Assembly (NCBI RefSeq): GCF_000166195.2 | Contig: NZ_CM001403.1 | Coordinates: 2,126,432 to 2,190,431, forward strand | Length of the DNA: 64,000 nucleotides | Direction of reading: 5' to 3' | From: Mucilaginibacter paludis DSM 18603 | GTDB taxonomy: Bacteria > Bacteroidota > Bacteroidia > Sphingobacteriales > Sphingobacteriaceae | Shown: piece after piece, positions 18,855 to 26,232 of the stretch | Layout of the letters: the number at the start of each line of letters is the position of its first letter | Numbering within the stretch: the first letter of the stretch is position 1 | Made by a program: the position numbers and the translations under genes | Notes under the pieces: model-generated | Database searches by the model: none | The model's input: the letters and a program-made list of their open reading frames with translations, nothing else | What the model was told of the DNA's origin: nothing

Positions 18855-18911
18855 CATACACAAAGAGTTTTAACTGTCGATTATTTCCTGGGCATATAAA
18901 TAATTATACAA

Positions 18912-19093
18912 GCCCCCCGCTACCGCAAGGTGCTTGTGGATTTAACACTTGCAAATCCATTCACCTCCCGCTACCGCAAGCGTGCTCACCTGTGCGGATT
19001 GAACAACTTACAAATCCATTTACGCCGCGGACCTCATAGCATGTTGGCTACTTTTCATGATGATCACAAGTGAGCACGCTTGCGGCAGCGGGG
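18912..19093 (+). repeat. dispersed inverted-repeat element, copy C (best preserved)
   Basis: The left arm CCCGCTACCGCAAGCGTGC (from about 18967) and right arm GCACGCTTGCGGCAGCGGG (ending about 19092) are almost perfect inverted repeats, extended inward by TCACCTGTG and CACAAGTGA. The core has TACGCCGCGGACCTCATAGC and TTGGCTACTT. A truncated extra left arm occupies 18912-18963, as in copy B. The rest of 18855-19383 shows no gene. Confidence 0.8.
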
Positions 19094-19383
19094 AGTTGCA
19101 GTAACTCCTGTACCCTGCGGTTTTCTTCCGCGGTACATTGGTCATGGTTATAGAGGTACTTGATGATTAGTTTTTTGTCTGCTTATTCCATTAATTGATC
19201 ATCTGTTTTTTAGCAATCGTCGGCCATTTAAATATTTCTAACAATAATTATAATAAACTGATAAACAGCGAAAATAAATCAGTTTGTATATTTTTTACAA
19301 TTACAAGTTTGTAACTTAGCTTATGGCTCTTAATGGGTTATTTTTTCGAGAAAATAATTTTAAACGTTTTATTTTCAATCATT

Positions 19384-20238
19384 ATGCCATCAAAACTATT
19401 TAAACGCAATTTGAGCCAGCTATATCTAACGCTTGTTCCAATTTTAACAATCGTATTTGGCCTGGGTATCGGCTATGTAAGTTATAAGATCTATTTACCA
19501 ATTTGGCTTGTCAATGTTGTTTTAATGATCATAGCAATGTGGGTTCTTGGCGCTTTTGTGATCAAAACAAATGATGTAGAAAAGAAACACATTGCTGCAT
19601 GTGCGCTATTTTTCATTATACCTACCATGCTTTCTTCCATGTTTGCTGGCTTAGGTGCGCCTCCTTATGAAAGTCCTAAACTATGGGTGGCATCTGCCAA
19701 CGAACAATTAACAAGGTATTATTTTCTGCTGGCAATGGGTCTGCTCATTGCCTTTGGATATGCCATATTAAGAGAAAAGTTAAAAAACACACCGGGTAAT
19801 TTTTACGCCTTGCTTGGCTTCATAGCTATTCAAATTGCCATACCAATTTATTTGATTGATATGTCTTTCTGGGGTTTTTATTTGACTAAACTATACCGCA
19901 TCATGGCGGCATCGGCCATAGAAAAAACACCTGAGTGGGTATTGCCGCTGCGCAATCAGTTTTTCTATATCAATATGATGGTGGCTGCGCTTGTTTATAT
20001 CGCAACAACAGCTTTTGTCCTATCATTAAAAAAAGCAGGCTGGTTTAAACCGGCCGCTTGTCATATCTACATCGGAATAAGCCTGGTATTTTTTTTATTT
20101 GACGTATTGCCGCCTACCTTGCCGGAGCCATTTGGTACGTTAAATTTCGTTGTATCCATTCCTGCGGTTCCTTTTATGCTACCTTATTTTATTGGCGTTA
20201 ATTTATTGCGGAAGGTTGGGAACGGGCCATCTGTATAA
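19384..20238 (+). CDS. multi-pass inner-membrane protein of unknown function, 284 aa
   Basis: About seven hydrophobic segments can be seen, for example YLTLVPILTIVFGLGIGYVS, WLVNVVLMIIAMWVLGAFVI, IAACALFFIIPTMLSSMFAG, ALLGFIAIQIAIPIYLI and IYIGISLVFFLFDV. No catalytic motif or family signature was recognised. An earlier in-frame ATG at 19333 would add 17 hydrophobic residues; MPSKLFKRN, with its positive charge before the first helix, is the more natural start. The gene is flanked by two copies of the dispersed repeat, and nothing in the context points to a role. Confidence 0.65.
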   Translation: MPSKLFKRNLSQLYLTLVPILTIVFGLGIGYVSYKIYLPIWLVNVVLMIIAMWVLGAFVIKTNDVEKKHIAACALFFIIPTMLSSMFAGLGAPPYESPKLWVASANEQLTRYYFLLAMGLLIAFGYAILREKLKNTPGNFYALLGFIAIQIAIPIYLIDMSFWGFYLTKLYRIMAASAIEKTPEWVLPLRNQFFYINMMVAALVYIATTAFVLSLKKAGWFKPAACHIYIGISLVFFLFDVLPPTLPEPFGTLNFVVSIPAVPFMLPYFIGVNLLRKVGNGPSV

Positions 20239-20393
20239 TTTGGCATCCACACTACACTAAGCTGGCCCAGCCTTTCCGAAAGACTATCTTCAGCGTCACG
20301 AAGTATGATTGGCTGACCGGTTGCATCAGCTCCAACAAAGGCATCTTCGCGGAAATCTTCTATATCCAGCATAACCGGCACCGGCTTGCACAA
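20184..20393 (-). pseudogene. short possible gene remnant, about 69 codons
   Basis: A short leftward reading frame beginning at a TTG, overlapping the 3' end of the membrane-protein gene. Its composition looks protein-like (VMLDIEDFREDAFVG, ILRDAEDSLSERLGQL) rather than random shadow sequence. It has no recognised domain, no evident ribosome-binding site, and sits next to repeat copy D. It could be the leftover N-terminus of a lost gene or chance. Confidence 0.2.
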
Positions 20394-20445
20394 AAACTGA
20401 TCGCCTTATGGTGCGTGGCCTGGAATAGGCAGAATGCCCGCCCCC

Positions 20446-20490
20446 GCTACCGCAAGCGTTGTATTTAACAGCAAATTCAGACTTGCAATT
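20446..20490 (+). repeat. dispersed inverted-repeat element, copy D (left-arm fragment)
   Basis: Only the left arm CCCCGCTACCGCAAGCGT and a short part of the inner sequence (ATTTAACAG, ACTTGCAA) remain. The right arm and core are missing. The rest of the 20239-20667 gap shows no other feature besides the short remnant listed above. Confidence 0.6.
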
Positions 20491-20667
20491 TTTTATCTAC
20501 ATTTAACTAAAAATCACGAACTGATAACCTATATATTAAAATAGATAAAGTTAGTGACGTTAATGGAATAAGAATTGGCAGAGATCAATTCACCGTTAAA
20601 ACTACTCAAGCCGAATATTTTAATGAGTAGCATAAAAAAATACTGAGAATGCACATTGCACAGCTAA

Positions 20668-21543
20668 ATGATGATGTTTAATTTTTATGATTACATTTCA
20701 GATAATGCACCTGTATTTAAAAGCCTAAAGTGTGACGATAATTTGTTCACCATGTTTAACTGTGGTGTAGAAAATAAATATCAGGATATTTGGAGCCACC
20801 ATAATTATATTGTTTACGTAGCTAAAGGCCGCAAAGTGTGGCATACCTCATCAGGCATTTATGATTTAACAGAAGGCTCACTTGTATTTGTGCGAAAAGG
20901 CGCTTGTATAATTGAACAGTTTTTTGATGCCAAATTTTGCCTTCTGTTATTTTTTGTGAGTGATGATTTTATCTGCAATGTTTTAAAAGACAAACTAAAC
21001 GCAACAACAAGAAAAAAAGATGCAGTTGCAAAACTTGAACCGGTTTTAAACCTTCACAGCGACAGGTATCTGGAAGCTTTTTTTGCAAACATGATGGTAT
21101 ATTTTGATGGCAAGCCGAACCCCGAACCGCTGTTGTTGCAACTGAAATTCAGGGAACTTATTTTAATTTTAACCAGTAATCCGCTAAATAACCAAATACT
21201 GTTGTATGCTGATCTGGTAGTTAGCAACCCAAAGGGATTGAATTTACAAACTGCCATGGAAGAGAACTTTTGCTTCAATTTAAAACTAAAAGATTTTGCA
21301 AAACTTTGTTTGATGAGTTTATCGGCATTTAAGCGTGAGTTTGAAAAAATATACGGCGTAACGCCAGGTAAATGGTTGCTGACAAAACGCCTGGAACATG
21401 CCCGAAATTTAATACAAAATGCTAATAAATCGGTTAAGGAGGCCGCGTTTGAAAGTGGTTTTGAAAACCCTTCGCATTTTAGCCGGGCGTTTCTTGGTCA
21501 GTTCGGTTATCCCCCATCCTCAATAAAGGATAAAAATTGCTGA
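20668..21543 (+). CDS. AraC-family transcriptional regulator, 291 aa
   Basis: The N-terminal half is a cupin-like sensor region (HHNYIVYVAKGRKVWHTSSG, then GSLVFVRKGAC). The C-terminal ~95 residues form the two helix-turn-helix motifs of AraC proteins: LKDFAKLCLMSLSAFKREFEKIYG and SVKEAAFESGFENPSHFSRAF. The layout resembles ExsA-type Bacteroidota regulators. Three ATGs in a row (20668, 20671, 20674) all fit. It precedes a rhodanese and an Acg-type nitroreductase on the same strand and may respond to the same redox stress, but no operator was identified. Confidence 0.85.
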   Translation: MMMFNFYDYISDNAPVFKSLKCDDNLFTMFNCGVENKYQDIWSHHNYIVYVAKGRKVWHTSSGIYDLTEGSLVFVRKGACIIEQFFDAKFCLLLFFVSDDFICNVLKDKLNATTRKKDAVAKLEPVLNLHSDRYLEAFFANMMVYFDGKPNPEPLLLQLKFRELILILTSNPLNNQILLYADLVVSNPKGLNLQTAMEENFCFNLKLKDFAKLCLMSLSAFKREFEKIYGVTPGKWLLTKRLEHARNLIQNANKSVKEAAFESGFENPSHFSRAFLGQFGYPPSSIKDKNC

Positions 21544-21598
21544 ACTTTATAAGCACATATTTGAACTTTTAAGCAATGCCTGTAATTAATAAACTAAA

Positions 21599-21606
21599 TA
21601 GGTTTG
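21599..21606 (+). promoter_or_regulatory. -7 promoter element of the rhodanese gene
   Basis: TAGGTTTG matches the Bacteroidota -7 consensus TAnnTTTG, 22 bases before the start codon. No good -33 TTG was found at the usual spacing. Confidence 0.45.
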
Positions 21607-21628
21607 TAACCTCATTAAAAAAATAATT

Positions 21629-22009
21629 ATGGCTATAAAATCAGTTATCGAACTTGTAAACCAAGCAAAAGCGAATATTGAAAACATCACCCCGCAGCAA
21701 TTAAAAAAAGAGTTGCAAAGTGAAAACACCATCTTAATTGACATTCGGGAGGCCGAAGAACTTATTCAAAATGGTAAAATTGAGGGCTCGGTTCTTGCGC
21801 CCCGCGGGATGCTTGAGTTTTATGCAGATCCAAATTTGCCTTATTATAAACCCGTTTTTAATCCTGAAAAAAGGATTGTTCTGCATTGTGCCTCAGGTGG
21901 ACGTTCGGCATTGGCGGTTCAGTCGTTAAAATCAATGGGATATGATCATGTTGCTCATTTAGATGGCGGCATTAAGGCCTGGAAAGATGCCGGGTTTGAT
22001 GTTGCATAA
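21629..22009 (+). CDS. single-domain rhodanese, 126 aa
   Basis: Sulfurtransferase-like domain covering most of the protein. The first strand and conserved turn are visible in NTILIDIREAEEL, and the active-site loop is CASGGRS with catalytic Cys87 (IVLHCASGGRSALAV), followed by GYDHVAHLDGGIKAWKDAG at the C-terminus. There is no signal peptide, so it is cytoplasmic. The family moves sulfane sulfur from thiosulfate or persulfides to thiol acceptors. It has its own promoter element and is followed by a hairpin, so it is probably transcribed alone. Confidence 0.9.
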   Translation: MAIKSVIELVNQAKANIENITPQQLKKELQSENTILIDIREAEELIQNGKIEGSVLAPRGMLEFYADPNLPYYKPVFNPEKRIVLHCASGGRSALAVQSLKSMGYDHVAHLDGGIKAWKDAGFDVA

Positions 22010-22063
22010 TCATAATTGGGGTATTAAATGCTCAAATGAAATATATGTAATTTAACCTGTTAA

Positions 22064-22086
22064 GGCACACGCCTTTGGCGTGTGCC
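22064..22086 (+). terminator. perfect hairpin after the rhodanese gene
   Basis: The arms GGCACACGCC and GGCGTGTGCC pair perfectly around a 3-base loop (10 bp). It lies 55 bases past the rhodanese stop codon. No T-run follows, so it may stop transcription poorly or protect the 3' end instead. Confidence 0.5.
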
Positions 22087-22240
22087 AGCTTTGGACAATC
22101 TGCCGGGAATCATTAGTTAACATAACACTAATCATTCCATGCAACAAAAAGATTGGGCAGTTTTACAGATGTTAATTCATCCTGCTTAAAATCCCATGAA
22201 CAGTTTTTTAACCCCGCCCAACAGCATTAGCACCAAAACG

Positions 22241-23365
22241 ATGGACCGGAAACGTTTTTTAGGGATTGCGGCAGGTGCTGTACTGATTGCAGGTTCTGCT
22301 TACTATTTAACAAGCGACACAAGCAATTTGGTACGTGATGATATTAACCCTGGTGAAATAGAAAAATTCCCTTTAAAGGCCGACGAGGAGGCGATTTTGT
22401 TTTTGGCCTCGCTCGCCCCAAGCGGGCACAATACACAGCCCTGGTTCATCAAATATGTTCAACCCTATCATTGGTTGATCTGTAACGACAGAGGCAGATG
22501 GCTGCCGGGCGTTGACCCGCAACAGCGTGAAACTATTTTATCTATCGGCGCTTTTGTTCAAAACCTGGAGTATGCTGCTCACCACCTGGGTTACTATTGT
22601 AAGTTTACCATGCTGGCAGCAACCAACCAGGACGAAAATATCCTAAATGTGATATTAACAAAAACTGGCAACACAGCTCAGTATGATATTCAAAAAATTA
22701 AACTACGCAGAACAATCAGGTCAGAATACCTTGTGGATGCATTAAGCAAAGAAGACCTTGCTTATTTAATAAACGGGCAGACAGACTTTCTCCACTTTGT
22801 ACCCAATACCGCAAAAGAATACAAACTCATCAACGAGCAAACCATTGAAGCCAACCGGCAACAAGCCTACCGCAATGCGGCGCAGGCAGAACTGGCTACC
22901 TGGATCCGTTTTACAAGTAAAGATACAGAGCGCTATCGTGATGGGCTTACCCTTGCGGGGATGGAAATTGAAGGTTTAACTGCCTGGTATTTGCGCAATT
23001 TTTATGACAAGACGGATGTGATGAAAAGCGCTTTCAGGCAGCAGAGCATTGATCAGGTGAAACGGCAGGTATCACAGTCTGCGGGTTGGCTATTAATAAG
23101 CAGCAAAGGCAGTAGTGTAAACCAATTGCTTGAAACAGGAATGCGTATGCAAAGGCTTTTTGTGGATGTGCGGGGCAGAAACATAGCCATCCACCCGATG
23201 ACACAAATATTAGAAGAAACCAACAACAAACAATCCATCAATCAAATCACCGGGATAAGCGATACGGTGCAATTTGTTTTACGGACGGGCTATGTGAAAA
23301 ATTACCCCCAACCAGTTTCGTTAAGGCGCCCTGTTGATTGGTTTATCCGGCCAAACACAACTTAA
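22241..23365 (+). CDS. Acg-type nitroreductase-family protein with Tat-like leader, 374 aa
   Basis: The protein starts MDRKRFLGIAAGAVLIAGSAYY, a short basic, hydrophobic leader. An in-frame ATG at 22196 would add 15 residues without improving the leader, so 22241 is preferred. The body carries the Acg/nitroreductase-like segments LASLAPSGHNTQPWFI (flavin-binding start), RRTIRSEYL and GWLLISSKGSSVNQLLETG. Acg-like proteins resemble FMN-dependent nitroreductases but often lack activity and may sequester FMN. The leader suggests periplasmic or membrane location. It lies between a rhodanese and a small outer-membrane protein; a redox-stress role is inferred. Confidence 0.75.
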   Translation: MDRKRFLGIAAGAVLIAGSAYYLTSDTSNLVRDDINPGEIEKFPLKADEEAILFLASLAPSGHNTQPWFIKYVQPYHWLICNDRGRWLPGVDPQQRETILSIGAFVQNLEYAAHHLGYYCKFTMLAATNQDENILNVILTKTGNTAQYDIQKIKLRRTIRSEYLVDALSKEDLAYLINGQTDFLHFVPNTAKEYKLINEQTIEANRQQAYRNAAQAELATWIRFTSKDTERYRDGLTLAGMEIEGLTAWYLRNFYDKTDVMKSAFRQQSIDQVKRQVSQSAGWLLISSKGSSVNQLLETGMRMQRLFVDVRGRNIAIHPMTQILEETNNKQSINQITGISDTVQFVLRTGYVKNYPQPVSLRRPVDWFIRPNTT

Positions 23366-23501
23366 GTTAACTATTGGCATGTGTTAATGAAAAATTTACC
23401 CCTAAAAATGTGTAACGCTTTTTAAAATTGCATAACATGAGCGGCCTTGTAAAAACACCTTTATAACCTCCTTACAAAGCACTCCTAATTCAAACCTTCA
23501 C

Positions 23502-24095
23502 ATGAAAAAAGGCATTATCTCCCTCATCGCATTATTTTTGCCTGTTACCTGCGCCATAGCCCAAACCAATACATTCTGGCATCCAAATCCACCAAATTAC
23601 GAAGTAAAACAGGCTATAGAAGTTGAAAGCCTGGTACCGATGTTTTTTACAGGCGGCTATCATTTTGCGGTAGGCTACCGTTATAAAAAATTCAGGCTGC
23701 GAGCAAGTATCATAAATGGTGGTACCTACAATGCCGAACCTGCCGGCATCAACAATTCTTCGGCAAACTTTAAACGGTATTATGATACGTCGCCGGGCAT
23801 CTTCTACGGTTATAACGTATGGAAAAACCTTGAACTTTACAGCTACCTGGAATTTCACAAATTTACCATTACGCAAAAAAGCACCGGTAACCAACAGGAT
23901 TTGCGGAGCACAGACACTGGCTTAGGTGCAAGCTACCAATTTTTTTTAGGCCGCTGCTTTTATGTTCAGCCAGGATTTCATCTTTATTTAAGGAAAGAAA
24001 ACAGCCTTGATTTTAATGGTGTTACTTATAAAGTACCAACTGCAGATATATCGCCCGTAGTGCGCTTAGGGTTCAGGCTTTGGAGCAAGTACTAA
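23502..24095 (+). CDS. small outer-membrane beta-barrel-like protein, 197 aa
   Basis: The signal peptide is residues 1-20 (CAIAQ). The rest consists of alternating strands rich in aromatic residues: GGYHFAVGYRYKKFRLRASI, PGIFYGYNVWKNLELYSYLE, CFYVQPGFHLYLRKEN, ending in VVRLGFRLWSKY. This is the appearance of a small OMP-like barrel of about eight strands. I do not recognise a specific family or ligand. It follows the Acg-like gene after 136 bases and may be co-transcribed. Confidence 0.7.
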   Translation: MKKGIISLIALFLPVTCAIAQTNTFWHPNPPNYEVKQAIEVESLVPMFFTGGYHFAVGYRYKKFRLRASIINGGTYNAEPAGINNSSANFKRYYDTSPGIFYGYNVWKNLELYSYLEFHKFTITQKSTGNQQDLRSTDTGLGASYQFFLGRCFYVQPGFHLYLRKENSLDFNGVTYKVPTADISPVVRLGFRLWSKY

Positions 24096-24165
24096 ATCGG
24101 CGTTTACTGGTATCACAAGCAAAAAGCCGCCATTGTCGCAAAAATAAATTCTCAAAAAAATATGA

Positions 24166-24197
24166 GTTAAAGGGTTGTCTTTTGCAAACCCTTTAAC
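24166..24197 (+). terminator. perfect 11-bp hairpin after the small outer-membrane protein gene
   Basis: GTTAAAGGGTT and AACCCTTTAAC flank a 10-base loop, about 70 bases after the stop codon. No clear T-run follows. Probably a transcript end. Confidence 0.45.
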
Positions 24198-24427
24198 CGA
24201 TATCATGTACATAATTCAAGCGGTTTTATGCGCTTACCGTTCAAGCGGATGTTGAATCCGCATCATCATGAGTATCCCACCGGGCCTCACCCCGAAAAAA
24301 ACAGGGATGACATTTGAAACCTGTAGGCTATTTTGCGCAGATAGGAAAAGTGCGCAAAAGCCTGACTGCACGCCGGGCCGGGAGCTGGCCTGTGGGTAGA
24401 AGGATCGGGCAGTCTTGATTTTTTTGG

Positions 24428-24455
24428 TTACTTTTTGTATCAAGACAAAAAGTAA
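24428..24455. repeat. intergenic inverted repeat and dispersed-sequence tract
   Basis: TTACTTTTTG and CAAAAAGTAA form a perfect 10-bp inverted repeat, inside the sequence TTGGTTACTTTTTGTATCAA. A second motif, GATCCCTCCTCCCGTCGG with GGAATGACATGG, follows near 24580-24610. Both read like the intergenic dispersed sequences common in Sphingobacteriaceae genomes, though I cannot count copies here. The remainder of 24096-24685 shows no convincing gene. Confidence 0.45.
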
Positions 24456-24685
24456 TAAGCCCTTCACGCGGCGATTGAGCGTGCCGATGTTCTAAATTAT
24501 GAATACTGATTATCTCAGCAAAGATAGCACATTGATAACCAGCGCACCGAACATGACGCATACTTACCGCTTTTAGAAGATCCCTCCTCCCGTCGGAATG
24601 ACATGGTGGAGAGAAATTTAGCACTGAAAATCAACAACTTACATTAATGCCATTATAAGCCGGTTGAGGGATTAAAAATTTGCGG

Positions 24686-25567
24686 TCAATTAAAAGCTTT
24701 GGCAAATTCAGTCGCAAAATCTTCTAAAGTGATCTGCCCGCTTACAGGCGAACCATTCTTTTCAAAGTCTTGCTGTATCATTCCCTTTCTAAAACCGGCT
24801 CCCATCTCGGTGTATAAACCCGCAATTTCATCTGGCAGCCCGGCCTGAACCATTCCCTGGAAACTTTGCTCATCTGTAAACTCAATCCAAGGCAATTCCG
24901 GAAGCCCAGCTGCGGCCCCTAAAACCCGGACAGCATCGTTAGGTTTACGAATATCCCCTACCACATAACGTACATTTTTAACTGTGGTGTTCTGCTGCAA
25001 TTCTTCGGCTGCTGCTTTGGCAATATCCCTTGGGTGAACCAAAGGCATACTAACAGTACCCGGATAATTGCCCCCGGTGATGCCCTGCCCTTTGATCAAA
25101 GGCACATCGTTATAAAAGTTATTGTAAAAGAAACCGGCCCGCAGAAATGTTACCGATACTCCATCAAGCTCCTGGTATATCTCTTCAATGTGATGTAATC
25201 CGGCAATGGGGCCGTTCCCTTCCGGCAAGTCGGCACCGATACTGCTCAGCATCACCACGCGCTTCACCCCTGATAATTTGATGGCTGCTGCAAAAGCTTT
25301 ACCGGCATCAATGGTATTAGCAATCACCTGTGCTCCGCCCATGTTTGGCGGAGTCATGGTAAATACGGCATCGGCGCCGTTAAATGCACCGGTTAAAAAT
25401 CCGGCATCATTCACCGAACCTATTGCCGCGGTGGCCCCTAATGCTACAATGTCGTTTTCTCTTTCCTGCCGACTGCTGATCACGGTAACCGAATGTCCGG
25501 CGGATACCAAATTTTCTGCCAGCGGTTTTCCTATATTCCCTAATGAACCTGCGATGGTAATTTTCAT
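24686..25567 (-). CDS. NmrA-like NAD(P)-binding reductase, 293 aa
   Basis: The start MKITIAGSLGNIGKPLAENL gives the Rossmann glycine motif GSLGNIG at residues 7-13; an upstream in-frame ATG at 25648 would place its leader across the promoter and operator and is rejected. Further family features are VKRVVMLSSIGADLP and the H-x-x-x-E replacement of the SDR tetrad (GLHHIEEIYQEL). NmrA/QOR2-type proteins bind NAD(P)H and often reduce quinones or sense redox state. The divergent HxlR regulator with an operator between the two genes is a familiar arrangement for electrophile or quinone response. Confidence 0.85.
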   Translation of the reverse strand: MKITIAGSLGNIGKPLAENLVSAGHSVTVISSRQERENDIVALGATAAIGSVNDAGFLTGAFNGADAVFTMTPPNMGGAQVIANTIDAGKAFAAAIKLSGVKRVVMLSSIGADLPEGNGPIAGLHHIEEIYQELDGVSVTFLRAGFFYNNFYNDVPLIKGQGITGGNYPGTVSMPLVHPRDIAKAAAEELQQNTTVKNVRYVVGDIRKPNDAVRVLGAAAGLPELPWIEFTDEQSFQGMVQAGLPDEIAGLYTEMGAGFRKGMIQQDFEKNGSPVSGQITLEDFATEFAKAFN

Positions 25568-25591
25568 ATTTGATTTATTTTTATTGCACAA

Positions 25592-25622
25592 CAAAGGTAT
25601 ATTTGAACTTACTTTTATACAA
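25592..25622 (-). promoter_or_regulatory. promoter of the NmrA-like gene
   Basis: On the minus strand, TTG (25622-25620) and TACCTTTG (25599-25592) are 20 bases apart, matching the Bacteroidota -33/-7 consensus TTG...TAnnTTTG. The -33 element lies inside the HxlR-type inverted repeat. Confidence 0.6.
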
Positions 25623-25642
25623 GTACATACCCCAAAGTAAGT
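25598..25642 (+). promoter_or_regulatory. HxlR operator and overlapping divergent -7 element
   Basis: ACTTACTTT (25607-25615) and AAAGTAAGT (25634-25642) are a perfect 9-base inverted repeat with an 18-base spacer. TATATTTG (25598-25605) is a -7 match for the plus-strand regulator gene and overlaps the opposite -7 element by two bases. One bound dimer could repress both genes. Confidence 0.6.
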
Positions 25643-25646
25643 AACC

Positions 25647-26021
25647 ATGGCAGCTATTAAAGAAACATCAACTATACAGGCAAATAAGCAATTTGCTTTG
25701 GAACAATGCCCGGTAACGTATGTAATGGAAAAAATTGGCGGTTATTGGAAACCCATTATCCTATATCACCTGTCGGCAGGTGCCAAACGCTACAGTGAAC
25801 TAAAAAAGGCCATACCAGCTGTTACAGAGAAAATGCTGATACAGCACCTGAAGCAATTGGAAGCTGATCGCTTGGTGATCAGGCATGCCAGGCCGGTGGT
25901 TCCGCCGTATGTTACCTATACGCTCAGCAAATCCGGGATAGGTTTGCTTCCCGTTATAGAGGCTATGGCATCCTGGGCATTTAAAGATATGGAGAACGAA
26001 TACGAAAAGAGCATGGATTAG
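25647..26021 (+). CDS. HxlR-family redox-type regulator, 124 aa
   Basis: A winged helix-turn-helix covers almost all of the protein: YVMEKIGGYWKPIILYHLSAG, then RYSELKKAIPAVTEKMLIQHLKQLE, and a wing with VPPYVTYTLSKSG. The HxlR hallmark Cys (Cys21, in EQCPVTY) is present; in YodB/QorR relatives this Cys senses quinones and other electrophiles. The gene is divergent from an NmrA-type reductase with an inverted repeat in between, which strongly suggests that it represses that reductase and itself until oxidised. Function by homology; the inducer is unknown. Confidence 0.88.
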   Translation: MAAIKETSTIQANKQFALEQCPVTYVMEKIGGYWKPIILYHLSAGAKRYSELKKAIPAVTEKMLIQHLKQLEADRLVIRHARPVVPPYVTYTLSKSGIGLLPVIEAMASWAFKDMENEYEKSMD

Positions 26022-26232
26022 TTAGTTTTTATTAGATCAACTGTTTTACCAGGAAAAAGCTGCGGTGAAGGCTGGCGCAAGATTAATGAGCGTGAAACCC
26101 ACCGGGAGTTGTCCCGATGGTCTATAATAGCAAAGCGATGACCGGTTCCTGATATCGTTTTAAGGCGAGGAAAGAACGCCTTATGCTGGGATAATGCGTG
26201 ACCGAGGATTTACCGAACTAAGAACAAAACCC

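Noticed and set aside
25568..25648. Longer N-terminus of the NmrA-like protein (start at 25648)
   Set aside because: It would place coding sequence across the divergent promoters and operator, and the Rossmann fold starts at the ATG at 25567.
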